This document shows, piece by piece, positions 1 through 9,539 of a stretch of DNA of 64,000 nucleotides. Position 1 is the first letter of the stretch; each line of letters opens with the position of its first letter. The DNA is taken from NCBI GenBank assembly GCA_018806985.1, contig JADANN010000450.1, positions 738,835 through 802,834 of the forward strand. The letters are read 5' to 3'. The translations under genes and the position numbers were made by a program. The notes under the pieces are model-generated. The model saw only the letters and a list, made by a program, of their open reading frames with translations. It did not search any database and was not told the DNA's origin. The stretch comes from Angiostrongylus vasorum (lineage: Eukaryota; Nematoda; Chromadorea; Rhabditida; Metastrongylidae).

Positions 1-372
1 ACGGATCGTCTTCACTGGTTGTGCGGCCTCCAGCATAATTTCCGTCCTCCGGAGACTTTACTGGTTTAGCCACTGTGGCTCCCTGGAGTCCTCAGATTAG
101 CGTGGCCAAAGTCTGCCCTGGTCGTCACCACCACAGGCAGTCGCTGCCCTTGTGGATAAGAGGGTGATTTGCCACCATGAGACTAGTTTGGTACCAAACG
201 GTGTTAGATCCTGGTATCGGCTTATTCCTAGCTGGGTTTCCAGATGGAAAACGCCGGAATCCTTCTCATGTTGGGAGACCATGCTGGGGAATGAATGCCC
301 CTCGCTGTACATCGCAGCCCGACAGCCAGGAACACCTCCTAGCCACGATGAAGTGGTAAACCGTAGAGAGGC
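1..372 (-). repeat. NR1 repeat copy, cut by window edge
   Basis: First of about 15 copies of a roughly 380-bp family called NR1 here. In forward orientation it starts with a CCTCCCA...TGGGAGG inverted repeat, runs through a conserved GCCTGTGGTGGTGACGACCT segment, and ends with a GC-rich hairpin followed by CCAAGTAAGTAAGTA. The first part matches the 5' leader of RTE-1 (17640-17940) and the last 50 bases match the RTE-1 3' end, so it is probably a non-autonomous deletion derivative. This copy lies just downstream of the last visible TruB exon, so it is probably in an intron. Confidence 0.85.
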
Positions 373-410
373 TCATTGTTTTACTTAAAATAATGATTAT
401 ATCACCTCAC

Positions 411-1918
411 CATAATCCGCATTCGCTGTGACTCGTCCCTTAATAGTATGCTTATCGGTCTCACGGCCCAAGACTCCATCTAGCCGATAACTGTTAACCC
501 ATGAGCGAGTTAGGATTTCAGGAATACTTTCACACTTCTCATTTAAAGCGAAAACTGAAACAAGCCAATGAGCCGACTATATATAACAGTCCATACGTCA
601 TTGCAATACTGACTAAGCACTGGAAGGATTTGCTCCTTCACATTGCTCATCCAGACGAGAAACTACCTCAGACGGCTATTTTTTCCCATTCTCAAAACAA
701 AAATTAGATAAAGCAAAGAGGCCGAATAGACTGACGGCAAACTCCGGATGATGTACTCTCCATCTGATGAACTTCCTCCAATCTAATATCTTCTGGTCGG
801 AAAGCATCACCAGACACAAGAGGATGCATTCTAAAGTGGTGTCATCTGTAACATGTCACTTATCTTGATTTCTTAACAAGATATTGCTTCATCATACTAA
901 AAATTACGTGAGTGAACCACCCATACATTACAAAAGAAACCCCAAATCTTAATTATAGTCACGTAGTAACGGTTATGAAGATTGGACAAAGAATCTGAAC
1001 GACTAACAGGCCCCATTCTTCCCATATTATCAGGTATAAGTGTAAAAATGATACTAGTACACTAACCGTAAAGATGGTAAGATACCTGCAAAATTCCGGA
1101 CCACTGGTGTATGAGGTGGGGAACGAACACGCTATTACCCTTTCAGGGGTTAACGCGTCCACCAACACCACACCATGCGAGTCCTTCGTTCCCTTTTCTC
1201 TCAGCAGTGTTATTGACCTCTAATCAGGCATAGCTACACCAATCCACTGACGTGTGATTGCTGACAGCACCTAATAACACGGGTGAGAGAACGGGGAAAC
1301 GAAAAATCCGCATGGTGTGGTGCCAACACGATAACCTAGGAAAGGGTAATATCGTGTCTGGTCCTCACTGCATACACCATCGGTCCGGAATTTAGCAAAT
1401 ATCTCAGTATCATTATGTTTATATTTCACATAATACCCTGCCATTAAAAGCAAAACAGTAGGCAGCAAATACAAATTGACGACTAACACGTTACCCTACA
1501 TCTCGAAATATCTACATCCACACATGGAGTATAAAAACATACCCTTAAGCCCCAGAAACCCTGTTTGTGGGCCAAATAATAATGGAATTACGGAACGGTG
1601 GTACTAGTTCCCTCATAAACAATAGTAAGTACCATCATCAACCCCTCTCACTCCAACGAATGTGTGAACTAAGAAGAATGAAAGTTATTCTTACGTGTAA
1701 TCCTCTATTTCACGTTCTCCAACTACAACGAGTGCTCCGGACTTCTCGTGAGGTTCCACCACCGGCATTTTAATCGTTGGTAACCGTGGAAATCCCACAA
1801 CTTCATTACCATCAGTACAAATCCGCTTGACGATCTGCTTCTTTAATCCCATAACGGACAAATCAACTGGTTTGTAGACGCAAAGCAACCCATTCAATGC
1901 CCTCCATAATTTCTTCAT
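411..1918 (-). CDS. TruB-family tRNA pseudouridine synthase homologue (TRUB1/2-like), 3' part outside window
   Basis: Four exons joined by phase-consistent GT/AG introns: 1695-1918, 736-830, 556-619 and 411-490; the gene continues past the left edge. TruB enzymes isomerise uridine to pseudouridine, usually at tRNA position 55 or in mitochondrial RNA. Exon 1 carries the N-terminal NGLLCVYKP motif (Lys-Pro of TruB motif I). Exon 2 gives HPLVSGDAFRPEDIRL, then HQMESTSSGV in the place of the active-site loop. Exons 3-4 give YRLDGVLGRETD, the TruB Y-x-L/V-x-G-x-L-G-x-x-T-D block, and GRVT. The usual catalytic Asp of HRLD-x3-SG(V/A) is Glu here, so activity is doubtful. The start at 1918 is chosen because a GTTTCAG acceptor ends 8 bases upstream. 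The donor of exon 3 (CA|GTTTTC) is weak. Intron 1 (831-1694) holds two SINE-3 arms. The gene lies about 345 bases downstream of rps-4 on the same strand. Confidence 0.85.
1040..1195 (-). repeat. SINE-3 arm (diverged)
   Basis: Diverged reverse-orientation copy of the SINE-3 family: reverse complement has the CGAACGAAGGACTCGCATGG-type head, the GTGGTG-like A-box segment and the TGCAGGTATCTTACC-type tail. It faces the copy at 1285-1480, forming an imperfect inverted pair inside intron 1 of the TruB gene. Confidence 0.6.
1285..1480 (+). repeat. SINE-3 copy
   Basis: Forward copy of a tRNA-derived-looking repeat. Family consensus: GAGAGACAGGCGAAACGAAG, then GGTGTAGTGGTGAACGCG (A-box-like), then a GGGTTCGACC B-box-like segment (clearest in the copy at 62755), then TTGCAAATATCTCAGCATCA and GTAGGCAGTAAAT. 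This copy keeps CGCATGGTGTGGTG, GCAAATATCTCAGTATCATT and CAGTAGGCAGCAAAT. Confidence 0.7.
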
Positions 1919-1926
1919 TTATACAG

Positions 1927-1933
1927 CTGAAAC
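1927..1933 (-). promoter_or_regulatory. Probable trans-splice acceptor of the TruB gene
   Basis: Minus strand reads GTTTCAG, then an 8-base leader and the ATG at 1918. The short leader and TTTCAG consensus suit nematode spliced-leader addition. Whether SL1 or SL2 is used cannot be told from the sequence. Confidence 0.55.
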
Positions 1934-2270
1934 TCAATACTCAACTACTCATCGTCATAATGCCACTCTCCTTCATCAAAGCGGAACTGGTCCAATCGAC
2001 TTAACCCTCTCGACTTCAAAACTAAGGAAAACAGGTTTTTGACCACAGTTTTTTCAAATAGTGACAAAAATAATGTTCGGCTAGAGATTTTCAATTTAAG
2101 CTCCATCAAGTACCAGAGACTAGCCTTTTTGCATGGGAACCTAGGTATCTCCAAAACTCTACCCACTTCTACATTTGCAATGACATTAACTAGTGAAGTA
2201 AGATGTAGTTCAACGCAGTTGTTTAATTGTATAACAAACAAAATCAACATTTATCAACAAAACAAAACAT

Positions 2271-5200
2271 TTAAGCTTTCTTTTGAGCCAATCTTCTATC
2301 CCTCTCTTCAGCAATTGTAAGGCGGATACCCTTGCCATGTGGTAGGGAAACAAGAGCCTTGTTGCCTTTTCCAATAACGAAGACATTCGTGACGCTGGAA
2401 AACAACTTCCACGACTCATTAGAAAGGCCTTGATAAAAAACCAACCAACCTTGGCCGGTAGTTATGGCACTCTGCCCCCGACCTTCTCCCTCCTTGCCCA
2501 AAACTTACCGAGTGGCGAAGGAGTGTCCAGCAGCATCTTTAATGTGAATGATGTCGAAAGCTCCAGGAAGTTTTTCACGATGTCCAATAACACCGACACG
2601 ACCAACGTTACGGCCGCCAGTAATCATGGCGAGGTTTCCCGCTTCAAATTTGACAAAGTCTGTGATTTTGTTGGAAGTAAGATCTATGACAACAGTGTCG
2701 TTGACCTAAACAAGGCATTAAGAAATACACAGATTTGAAATGCAGCGACAAGAAAAAAACATGCTAGATAACCGTTAAAAAAAGTGAAAAAAAAACCAAA
2801 ACACATAGTAGGAAGAAAACTAAAAATACTATGACCAATTCGACAAATGTAGTTCTTCCATGTAAACGTCATCGCGCTACGAAAAGAAAGAAAACTAATT
2901 TACTACTCTGCAATAAACATTCTCCAGAAAGGATAGACTCCACGAATTCTATGAGTATAAGTGCCTCGAGCGAATCGGAAACCATGCAATGTGGTTCGCC
3001 CGACGTGGATAATGACTTAGAAAAAACTAAAATCAACGGTGTGTTTAACGATGCGCTCCCTATTTCCCATGTGTATATCAGGATGCAGGGGCCAGGCGGT
3101 TTCTAAAAAAAAGACATCTCACCTGGTCCTGGATGTCCTTCAGGAAGGTATACCGTTACTAACATTACATATGACACACATGGCCTATATGTTATATGTA
3201 GACATGGCCTAACACAATGGCAAAATAAAAAAGCTACGAGTTTTAAGGTCACCAAAAATAATCTATTCCCAGAATCTTTCGCGTTGATTCGCCACAGTGC
3301 AGCAATACAAAACACGAACAACTATAAAATTTACGCTCAGGCTTGTAAGGCCAGAAGCGATAAAAATGTTGAGGAACAAAGAGCGGTAGTACCGCCTAAA
3401 GTTGAACATGTTGGGAAACGCATATCAAATCACCAACGGGTCAACGCTACATCCAATGGACATCAGGATAAATCCCTAATTTCCGAACATACCGCCCTTC
3501 AAACATGAGACACCATCTAGTGAAGACAAGGAAGATAAACCGAAAGCCCTGGATGAGCACACAGTTCTTGCTTACTACGTAAAGACCGTCCGTGAACTAA
3601 GCAGTAAGCAATAATTTCATAATTAGGATTGCAACACTCAACAGTGTTTGGCTCCCCTTCAGTGAAACCCTAGCTTAACCGCTAGCTATGATTAGGAACT
3701 CTTAGCATAACTTTATTCTTTATAGCTACTTTTTATTTTTCCCTCCAATGAGGTATAAGTCAATCCAACACGGCACAAATAGAAATCCCACATCTAGAAT
3801 CCAAATGAGTACACTTGCACATATCTCTTTCTTGCCACGTTTACATCACTGCTGTCCACAGCAACGCGTCACCTAGTAGGGATAGAAAATCCACACAATA
3901 AGAAAGTCCGCATAAGTGGATAGGAAAGTATGAACGGAAACATATGTGTGTACAAACGGTTTACCGCCTCATCATGGCTGCGAGGTGTTCCTGGGTGTCG
4001 ATGGGGCTGCAATGTACAGCGAAGAGATTCATCCCTCCGGCAGTGTCTCCTAAGCTGAGTCCAACGTTTCCATCAAGAAGCCCAGCTAAGAATAAACCAA
4101 CGCTAGGATCCACCACCGTCATAGTACCAAACTAGTCGCGTGATGGCAAATCTCTCTCTGATTCACACGGGCGGCGACTGCTTGTGGTGGTGACGAACCA
4201 TGACAGACTGGATAGGCTGATCTAGGGACTCCAGTGAACCACAATGACTAAACCAGCAAGACTCCGAAAAAAAAAATGGAAATTTTGCTGAGGTCCGCAC
4301 AACCAGTGAGGTCGGGGCATCCAAGCAAATGTGTACAAACACACGTATATATGCATGCAATATATACAAAATAAAACCTATCAAATCTCACATGGTCTAA
4401 GCCAAAATAGACTTTTGTTTTACAGTTTAGTGTTATAATACTTGGTCAATAAACTGTCATCTTAAAACAGAAAATTCTACCACAGAAAACAAACCTTTAT
4501 GTGTGGGTCAGGATATCTGATAGTGCGCCCGTCGTTCGTAGTGATGAAGGGGATGTTTTTCTTTGCCACATGAAGAGCCTTAACCTTGCAGAGTTTAAAC
4601 TGTCCCTCGGCAGGCGTTATTCGATGCACAGTGTAGCGTCCCTTAACGTCATAAAGCAGACGGAAAGTTTCATTTGTTCGCTCAATGCTGATCACGTCTG
4701 AAAAAGGAATAGCTGTCAAAAATATTGAAGATTAAACAGAACCGGAATGGTCAGAATATCCACTCTTTGTGTAGTAGTAACCCTACGACGAGAACTATGA
4801 GGTTCTGTATGCAATAGGTCCCTACTGATACATTGCAGAAATAATGTGTTGCCGACAAGTAAGCGAAGTATTTATGTTTTCCTATAAGTTCTGGTATAAC
4901 TCAGGACAAAGTGATAAAGGGTAAAAGGATGAAGCTCTCGAAGTTGATCTATCCCTGAAGAAGACGCCATGCATTCGCCTTCATTAAGTATCGTTGGAGG
5001 TGATTGAATGCATATCAGGCCTTTATAATGTTTTGTGGTGGCCCACCGATGTATCGAGCCAGTGCTGTCATCGTCCCATAGAAGTCTGGTACCAATATGC
5101 CGACCCTAGAGGGATGGAAGGCTTGGTGAGAGACGGAAGCGGGGGCTGATCCCATGTATGTATTACAGAGCGCCACCGACCACTGCGCCACACGCGCCAC

Positions 5201-5578
5201 TACTTACTGATACATTGCAAAAACAATGAGTTACCGACGAGTAATCCAAGAAATTATACATTCCCATAAGTTCTGATATAGCTCACAACATAAATAAAGT
5301 GCAAAATTACACGTACCCATGAATCCAGCCGGGAATTTGTGATCAGTACGAATTTTCCCATCAACTCTAACGACTCTTTGTCGTAAGATCTTCCTCACTT
5401 CAGAGTAGTTTAATGCGTACTTCAGACGATTACGAAGAAACAGATTCAATGGGAGGCATTCTCGCAGTTTGTGTGGTCCACTTCTTGGTCGAACAGCAAA
5501 CACTCCACCGAGTTTGTCAAGCATCCAATGCTTCGGTGCTGCTAGACGCTTAAGATGCTTCTTCGGTCCACGAGCCAT
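2271..5578 (-). CDS. rps-4: 40S ribosomal protein S4 (eS4)
   Basis: Complete gene of four exons: 5317-5578, 4495-4697, 2509-2705 and 2271-2394. All junctions are GT/AG and in phase, giving 261 residues, against 263 in human RPS4X. eS4 is a structural protein of the small ribosomal subunit body, acting in the cytoplasm. It starts [20 protein letters not shown], carries the S4-type RNA-binding region (LRECLPL through [11 protein letters not shown]), the central domain ([11 protein letters not shown]), the KOW-like stretch ([17 protein letters not shown]) and the C-terminal [20 protein letters not shown] before stop TAA 2271-2273. Intron 1 (4698-5316) contains a SINE-1 copy. Intron 2 (2706-4494) contains an antisense ORF remnant and an NR1 copy. 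Intron 3 is only 114 bases. No frameshift or missing residue was seen, so it is probably functional. Confidence 0.97.
2775..3612 (+). pseudogene. Unidentified ORF remnant, antisense within rps-4 intron 2
   Basis: From the ATG at 2831 one frame runs 225 codons to the stop at 3506-3508, broken only by an in-frame TAA at 3104-3106 within an A-run. Before the ATG the same frame is open and Lys-rich. Near 3480 another frame takes over ([20 protein letters not shown]) and runs to a TAA at 3610-3612. There are no introns. Sequence character: a basic N-terminus with Cys/His ([11 protein letters not shown]), a Ser-rich stretch, then [21 protein letters not shown] do not recognise the family. It reads as a decayed intronless gene, such as a retrocopy or a single-ORF mobile element, on the strand opposite rps-4. 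Confidence 0.45.
3953..4330 (+). repeat. NR1 repeat copy
   Basis: Near full-length NR1 copy in rps-4 intron 2: starts ACGGTTTACCGCCTCATC, contains GACTGCTTGTGGTGGTGACG, ends CGCACAACCAGTGAGGTCGG then CATCCAAG. It faces opposite to the host gene. Confidence 0.85.
4912..5205 (-). repeat. SINE-1 copy (tRNA-derived SINE)
   Basis: Reverse-orientation copy of the SINE-1 family in rps-4 intron 1. Forward consensus: GGCGCGTGTAGCGCAGTGGT (A-box-like) followed by GGCGCCCTG and GGGATCGATCCC (B-box-like), a central GTCTGGGAGGATAGCAGCAC-type block, then GGCCAGATATGCATTCAATC and a TTTATCCTTTATCCTTTTAT tail. The head resembles the 5' half and T-arm of a tRNA, as in tRNA-derived SINEs mobilised by a partner LINE. 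Confidence 0.8.
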
Positions 5579-5603
5579 ATTTACTTAATAATATGACCAC
5601 AAC

Positions 5604-5610
5604 CTGAAAA
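5604..5610 (-). promoter_or_regulatory. Probable SL trans-splice acceptor of rps-4
   Basis: Minus strand reads GGGTTTTTCAG ending at 5604, followed by a 25-base leader and the ATG at 5578. This matches the nematode TTTTCAG acceptor consensus and supports the chosen start. Confidence 0.65.
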
Positions 5611-5695
5611 ACCCTGAAGGTTCACAGTCGAATCAAGATTATATAGCAATAAGCATAAGCAATCGAACACAACATTAGGGAAACACTAGACCAAG

Positions 5696-5984
5696 GATAA
5701 AAGATAAAAAAAGATGAAGCTCTCGGCTTTGATCAATCTCTCAGGGATACGCCAAGCGTCCGACTTCGTTAAGCATCACTGGAGGTGACAGAATGCATAT
5801 CTGTCCTTTACAATGACTCGCGGTGGCCTACCGATGTATCGAGCCAGTGCTGCCATCCTGCCAAACAAGTCTGGCACCAAATTGGCCATCCCGAAGGAAT
5901 GGAAGGCTTGGTGACCACGAGCGTATGGAACGATCCCGGTGTGCATTGCAGGGCGTCCCTACCGCTGCGTCACACGCGCCGAGA
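5696..5984 (-). repeat. SINE-1 copy
   Basis: Full-length reverse copy just upstream of rps-4: tail AAGGATAAAAGATAAAAAAA at the low end, CTCGCGGTGGCCTACCGATG in the middle, and GCTGCGTCACACGCGCC (reverse of the tRNA-like head) at the high end. Confidence 0.85.
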
Positions 5985-6295
5985 AAAAACTGAAGTTGAG
6001 GAAAACACAAGGGCAACCAACTAGAGTTAAGAGACCTAATTTTAGATGCAGATGTATTAAGAAAGCAAACAACAACCAATTAAACATAGGAAATGTGTAG
6101 AAGTCACAAAGAACAACAAGGAGAATTTTAGGACCCCGCAAGCGCGGCTCGTTCCAGGGACGGTGCGTCCATTCGTTGTGGGATCCGATCAACGGTGCCC
6201 AATAGATGACCTTTAAGTGCAAGTGCTACTTTTCGCTGCTTCCTTCATGTTAGTCTTATTAGTGTTCATTTTCTTTAAGTCTGTGTTCTTAAGGT

Positions 6296-6578
6296 GGATA
6301 AAAAGTATAACAGGATAGAGCTTTTCGGCATTTATCGATCTCTCAAGGATGCGCAGTGCATTCGACTTCATTGAGCATCGTTTGAGGTGATTGAATGCAT
6401 ATCTGGCCTTTACAATGACTCGCGGTGGCCTACCGATGTATCGAGCCAGTGATGCTGTCCTCCCAGACAAGTCTAGTACCAATTTGCGTAACCCGCAGTG
6501 ATGGAGGGTCTGGGGCACGGGACCAATGCCATGTGTATTGCATGCGCCTCCTACCACCGCGCTAAACGCGCCCCGGTT
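6296..6578 (-). repeat. SINE-1 copy
   Basis: Reverse copy about 600 bases from the previous one, same strand. Shares GACTCGCGGTGGCCTACCGA and CACCGCGCTAAACGCGCC. The two copies bracket 300 bases with no recognised gene. Confidence 0.85.
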
Positions 6579-6671
6579 AGGAGTAGAAGTACGGAAAATG
6601 GAAGTCGGTCAACATGTATTGTTTCATTAATAAGCTTAGACGAAGTTGACAAACAGTTTTATTCAGCTATC

Positions 6672-6712
6672 GTTTCGATGTCATTGTTTTCATCAGCGCC
6701 GATGATCCGAGT
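6672..6712 (-). other. Hammerhead-like terminal motif (possible Penelope-like element remnant)
   Basis: Minus strand reads ACTCGGATCATC, GGCG, CTGATGA, 13 nt, GAAACGATAGC. The CTGATGA-13 nt-GAAAC spacing recurs at 14030-14054 and, as CTGAAGA, in both Penelope-like copies at 39032 and 50921. Penelope-like elements are known to carry minimal hammerhead ribozymes with this core. Stem II pairing is poor here, so ribozyme activity is doubtful. Confidence 0.4.
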
Positions 6713-7007
6713 TGGTGGTCCACCTCTAACTCGGACCGAGTAAAAGAAGACGTTCGGAGTGCTGGATCTTTGTCTTTCTCTCACCCATTTTTTTACCTTA
6801 GCGATAATCGAATAAAATTTGTATAGAAATAGAGCTAATTGTAGGTTTCGTCCGCTCCGTAACCGTCGTATGCGAATTCGTCGTGACGAGGTGTTAGGTG
6901 GAAACACGGGGTGGTGAAAAAATACCTCGATTCGTTCAGGAAATGAAGCGTGTAATAAACCTGACATAAACGTGACAAAGATCTCTACCCTACGGTTCAT
7001 TATTACT

Positions 7008-7399
7008 TGCATACTTGGATGGCCCGTCCTTACTGGTTGTGCGGGCCCTAGCATAATTTCAATTTTCTCGGAGTTCTGCTGGTTCAGCTATTGTGGTTCC
7101 CAGCAGTCAGTCCCGAGGTCGGCCTAGCCAAAGTCTGCCTTAGGTCGTCACCACGACAGGCATTCGCCACCCTTGTGGATCAGACGGAGGTTTGTTACCA
7201 TGCTACTAGTTTGATACCAGAACGGTGGTAGATCCTGGTTTTGGTTCACTCTTAGTTGCTTAGCTGCGCTTCCTGATAGAAACACCGGGCTCCATCTGAG
7301 CTTTGGAGACCCTGCTGTGGCGATGACACACCCCCCACTGTACATCGCAGCCCGATACCCAGGAACACCTCCCAGCCACGATGAGGTGGTGAACCTCTG
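7008..7399 (-). repeat. NR1 repeat copy
   Basis: Full-length reverse NR1: low end CTTGGATGGCCCGTCCTTAC (3' hairpin tail), high end CAGCCACGATGAGGTGG. Confidence 0.88.
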
Positions 7400-7524
7400 G
7401 AAAGCTATCGTTTATTACAAATGATTTTTATCAGCTTTACAATTTTTTTCGTTCACAGCTTGAAATTTATGAGTTAGTTATTCGAAAGTTGGGTGTGGCA
7501 GTCTGACGGCTTGCTGTTTTTCGT

Positions 7525-7665
7525 ATGGCTGTATTCTGTACGTCATCAGAGCAATCAATGAATGAAGTTGCTGAAGTGAAAAGGAAGAAGCTTCCATTAC
7601 ATCTATTTGGGACGGAAATTACTGGGTACTTGTCTCCAGATGACTATGAAGGCTGTGAACCTGTC
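7525..7665 (+). CDS. Candidate first coding exon, unknown protein
   Basis: Open frame from ATG 7525 to a possible donor at 7666 (GTC|GTGATC). A second in-frame Met lies at 7558 in the context SEQSMNEVAEVKRKKLPLHL, and the exon ends with a GYLSPDDYEGCEP-type segment. Composition looks protein-like (charged linker then a compact hydrophobic stretch), and the short frame is not part of any repeat seen here. No downstream partner exon was found on this strand, and no family was recognised. It could be a short functional exon or a relic. Confidence 0.35.
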
Positions 7666-7907
7666 GTGATCATACATCATTTTTGATGGTTTCCATTTGT
7701 TATGTTTTGAACCTTCTTAGGTTTTGGTCTGTAGAACTAACTTATGGCATTTTTTTAGATTTGCTTATGCTTACGCTTATCCTTATATGCTTAAGTGAAT
7801 CATGTTGTAACGTTGTAATTACATTAAATTGGAAACATTTAGCAACAGAAGAAGAAATATAATGAGAATAGTATAGTGTATGGGAATTAAAACAAACTAA
7901 GAATGCC

Positions 7908-8298
7908 TCCCTAACGGTTTACTGCCTCATCGTGGCTGAGAAGTGCTCCTTGGTGTCGGACTGCTATGTACAGCGGGAGGATTCATCCCCGGAAGGGTCT
8001 GCCAAGCTCAGGAGTGCGGCGTTTCCATCAATAAGTCCACCTAAGAGTAAATCAATACCAGGATCCACCACCGGCCTGATATCAAATTAGTCGCATGGTG
8101 GTAAGCATCGCTCTCATCCACAAAGGCTGCGACTGTCTGTGGTGGTGGCGACCTAGGGCAGACTTTGGCCTGGCTGACCTGTGGACCCCCAGGGAACCAC
8201 TATGGCTAAAGCAGCAAAACTCCGACTGGCTGGGCATTGTGCTGGGACCCGCACAACCAGTAAAGTCGCGTCATCCTAGTATCCAAGTAAGTAAACCA
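7908..8298 (+). repeat. NR1 repeat copy
   Basis: Full-length forward NR1: TAACGGTTTACTGCCTCATC at the start, CTGTCTGTGGTGGTGGCGAC in the middle, GTAAAGTCGCGTCATCC then AAGTAAGTAAA at the end. The 3' hairpin is weakened relative to other copies. Confidence 0.88.
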
Positions 8299-8361
8299 GG
8301 AATTATGTTAAGAAGGAAACTAGAAATCGATCGAAGACATCAATTATATTAGCTGAACCCC

Positions 8362-8739
8362 TTAGACATTCGAACATATTGATGGTTCCTCCTCATGTAT
8401 CCTTACGGTCATCAGCACAATCTCCATCTGAACGGTACTGTGCTGGTTGGGTGAGATTTTTCCCATGGAATTCAGAAATTACTGTTACCTAAACCTCTCA
8501 AGTCGTCACTAAACGGAGTGGCCGACAATGCTTACTGGATCTGTTTCTTCACGACTAGGGATTCATCGATTAGTACAGCAGCGACTCCTGGAATATGTAT
8601 ATTCCTAACTGGGTGTTCAGTTAAAAGAAAACTCAATTTTTCCTCAACTTGCCATGTCAAAGGTTGTGTTGAAACCACGAACCTTTCTGTTGGTGGTAAT
8701 TCGAAACTCAAGAACACCAGTGGTAATCCCATGAAGATG
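8362..8739 (-). CDS. Candidate terminal exon(s) of an unidentified gene
   Basis: A minus-strand exon starts at 8739 after a TTTTTTAAACAG acceptor and stays open for 67 codons with protein-like content (PPTERFVVSTQPLTWQVEEK, then HPVRNIHIPGVAAVLIDES). It can end in two ways: directly at TAA 8532-8534 after KKQIQ, or by splicing at a good donor (CA|GTAAGC, 8535) to a second exon starting 8437 (HTVQMEIVLMT) that ends at TAA 8362-8364. The spliced form keeps phase. No upstream exons were identified; an inverted repeat and RTE-2 copies follow on that side. Family unknown. Confidence 0.4.
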
Positions 8740-8785
8740 CTGTTTAAAAAATATTTTATGAACTCATTCACGATCACAGATCTAT

Positions 8786-9018
8786 AACTGTAGAGATCTA
8801 TATCTATAGATATCTATAGACACAGATCTCTGTTGTGTTAGAATTTAACAGGACAGCTTCGAAAGTGCTTAGCTCATATCCAGTTGATGGATAGTTAGTT
8901 AAACACTTGCGTGAAAGGTGACCATCTAACCAACTAAGACACGATTTGAAGTGTCTATAGATGTTGAATGCCTAAATACAGATGTCTGTAGATATCTATA
9001 GATATAGATCTCTACAAC
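8786..9018. repeat. Inverted-repeat foldback sequence
   Basis: GTAGAGATCTATATCTATAG and ATATCTATAGAC at 8788-8830 recur as the reverse complement at about 8980-9017, separated by about 150 bases of unrelated sequence. The arms are themselves internally repetitive (GATATCTATAGATAT). It could be a small foldback element or a microsatellite-derived palindrome. No coding content. Confidence 0.6.
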
Positions 9019-9164
9019 TGATTTGCACTTATGACAAGTATTCGGTCGTCCATCTTCAGAATGTCGAAGGTGCGAGCTCAATCACAATTTTCATCCGACT
9101 AGTGTTTTGCTGATTTGGAGAAAATTTCTTTCCCTAAGTGGTCTCGAAACCTGTGGTGCAGCTT

Positions 9165-9415
9165 ACGCAGATGGTCACGGCTTAACAGTTAGCGATTATG
9201 TCGTTGCCAGATGGCACTGATTCCTAGCACTACTTTACTGTTAACTGGATTCCGGATAGAAATGCCAAAATTCTTAGCTTAGGAGACTGCGTCGAGAAAT
9301 GAAATGCAGTTGTAGGTCACAGTCCGACACCCATGAACAAACCATCCAGCTAATAGCGCAGTGGTAAAATTGGCTTTTAGTACTCGCGAGTTCCTGGTGT
9401 TCGTGTTCGATCAAA
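9165..9415 (-). repeat. Diverged NR1 fragment adjoining a tRNA-like head
   Basis: 9165-9345 aligns loosely to reverse NR1 (ATTCCGGATAGAAATGCCAA; CAGTCCGACACCCATGAAC). 9346-9415 then reads TAGCGCAGTGGTAAAATTGG and GTGTTCGATC, resembling tRNA A and B boxes, so it is probably the head of another SINE. Too degenerate to call a tRNA gene. Confidence 0.45.
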
Positions 9416-9539
9416 CCAGTGCGAAAGACCCATTAGACCAAGATTTTGAAGCAGCGGACGAAGCTATGCTCAAGATGCAAGCATATCCCTGGATGGTAGA
9501 TGCAAGGGAAGGAATGGAATGATGGAAGGGAGAGGTTCG

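Noticed and set aside
501..707. Plus-strand ORF of 68 codons
   Set aside because: Shadow of TruB exon 3 on the opposite strand; no family match or splice support.
2430..2738. Plus-strand ORF of 102 codons
   Set aside because: Antisense of rps-4 exon 3 (2509-2705).
6659..7054. Minus-strand ORF of 131 codons
   Set aside because: Starts inside an NR1 copy and ends in the hammerhead-like motif; composition biased and no recognisable domain.
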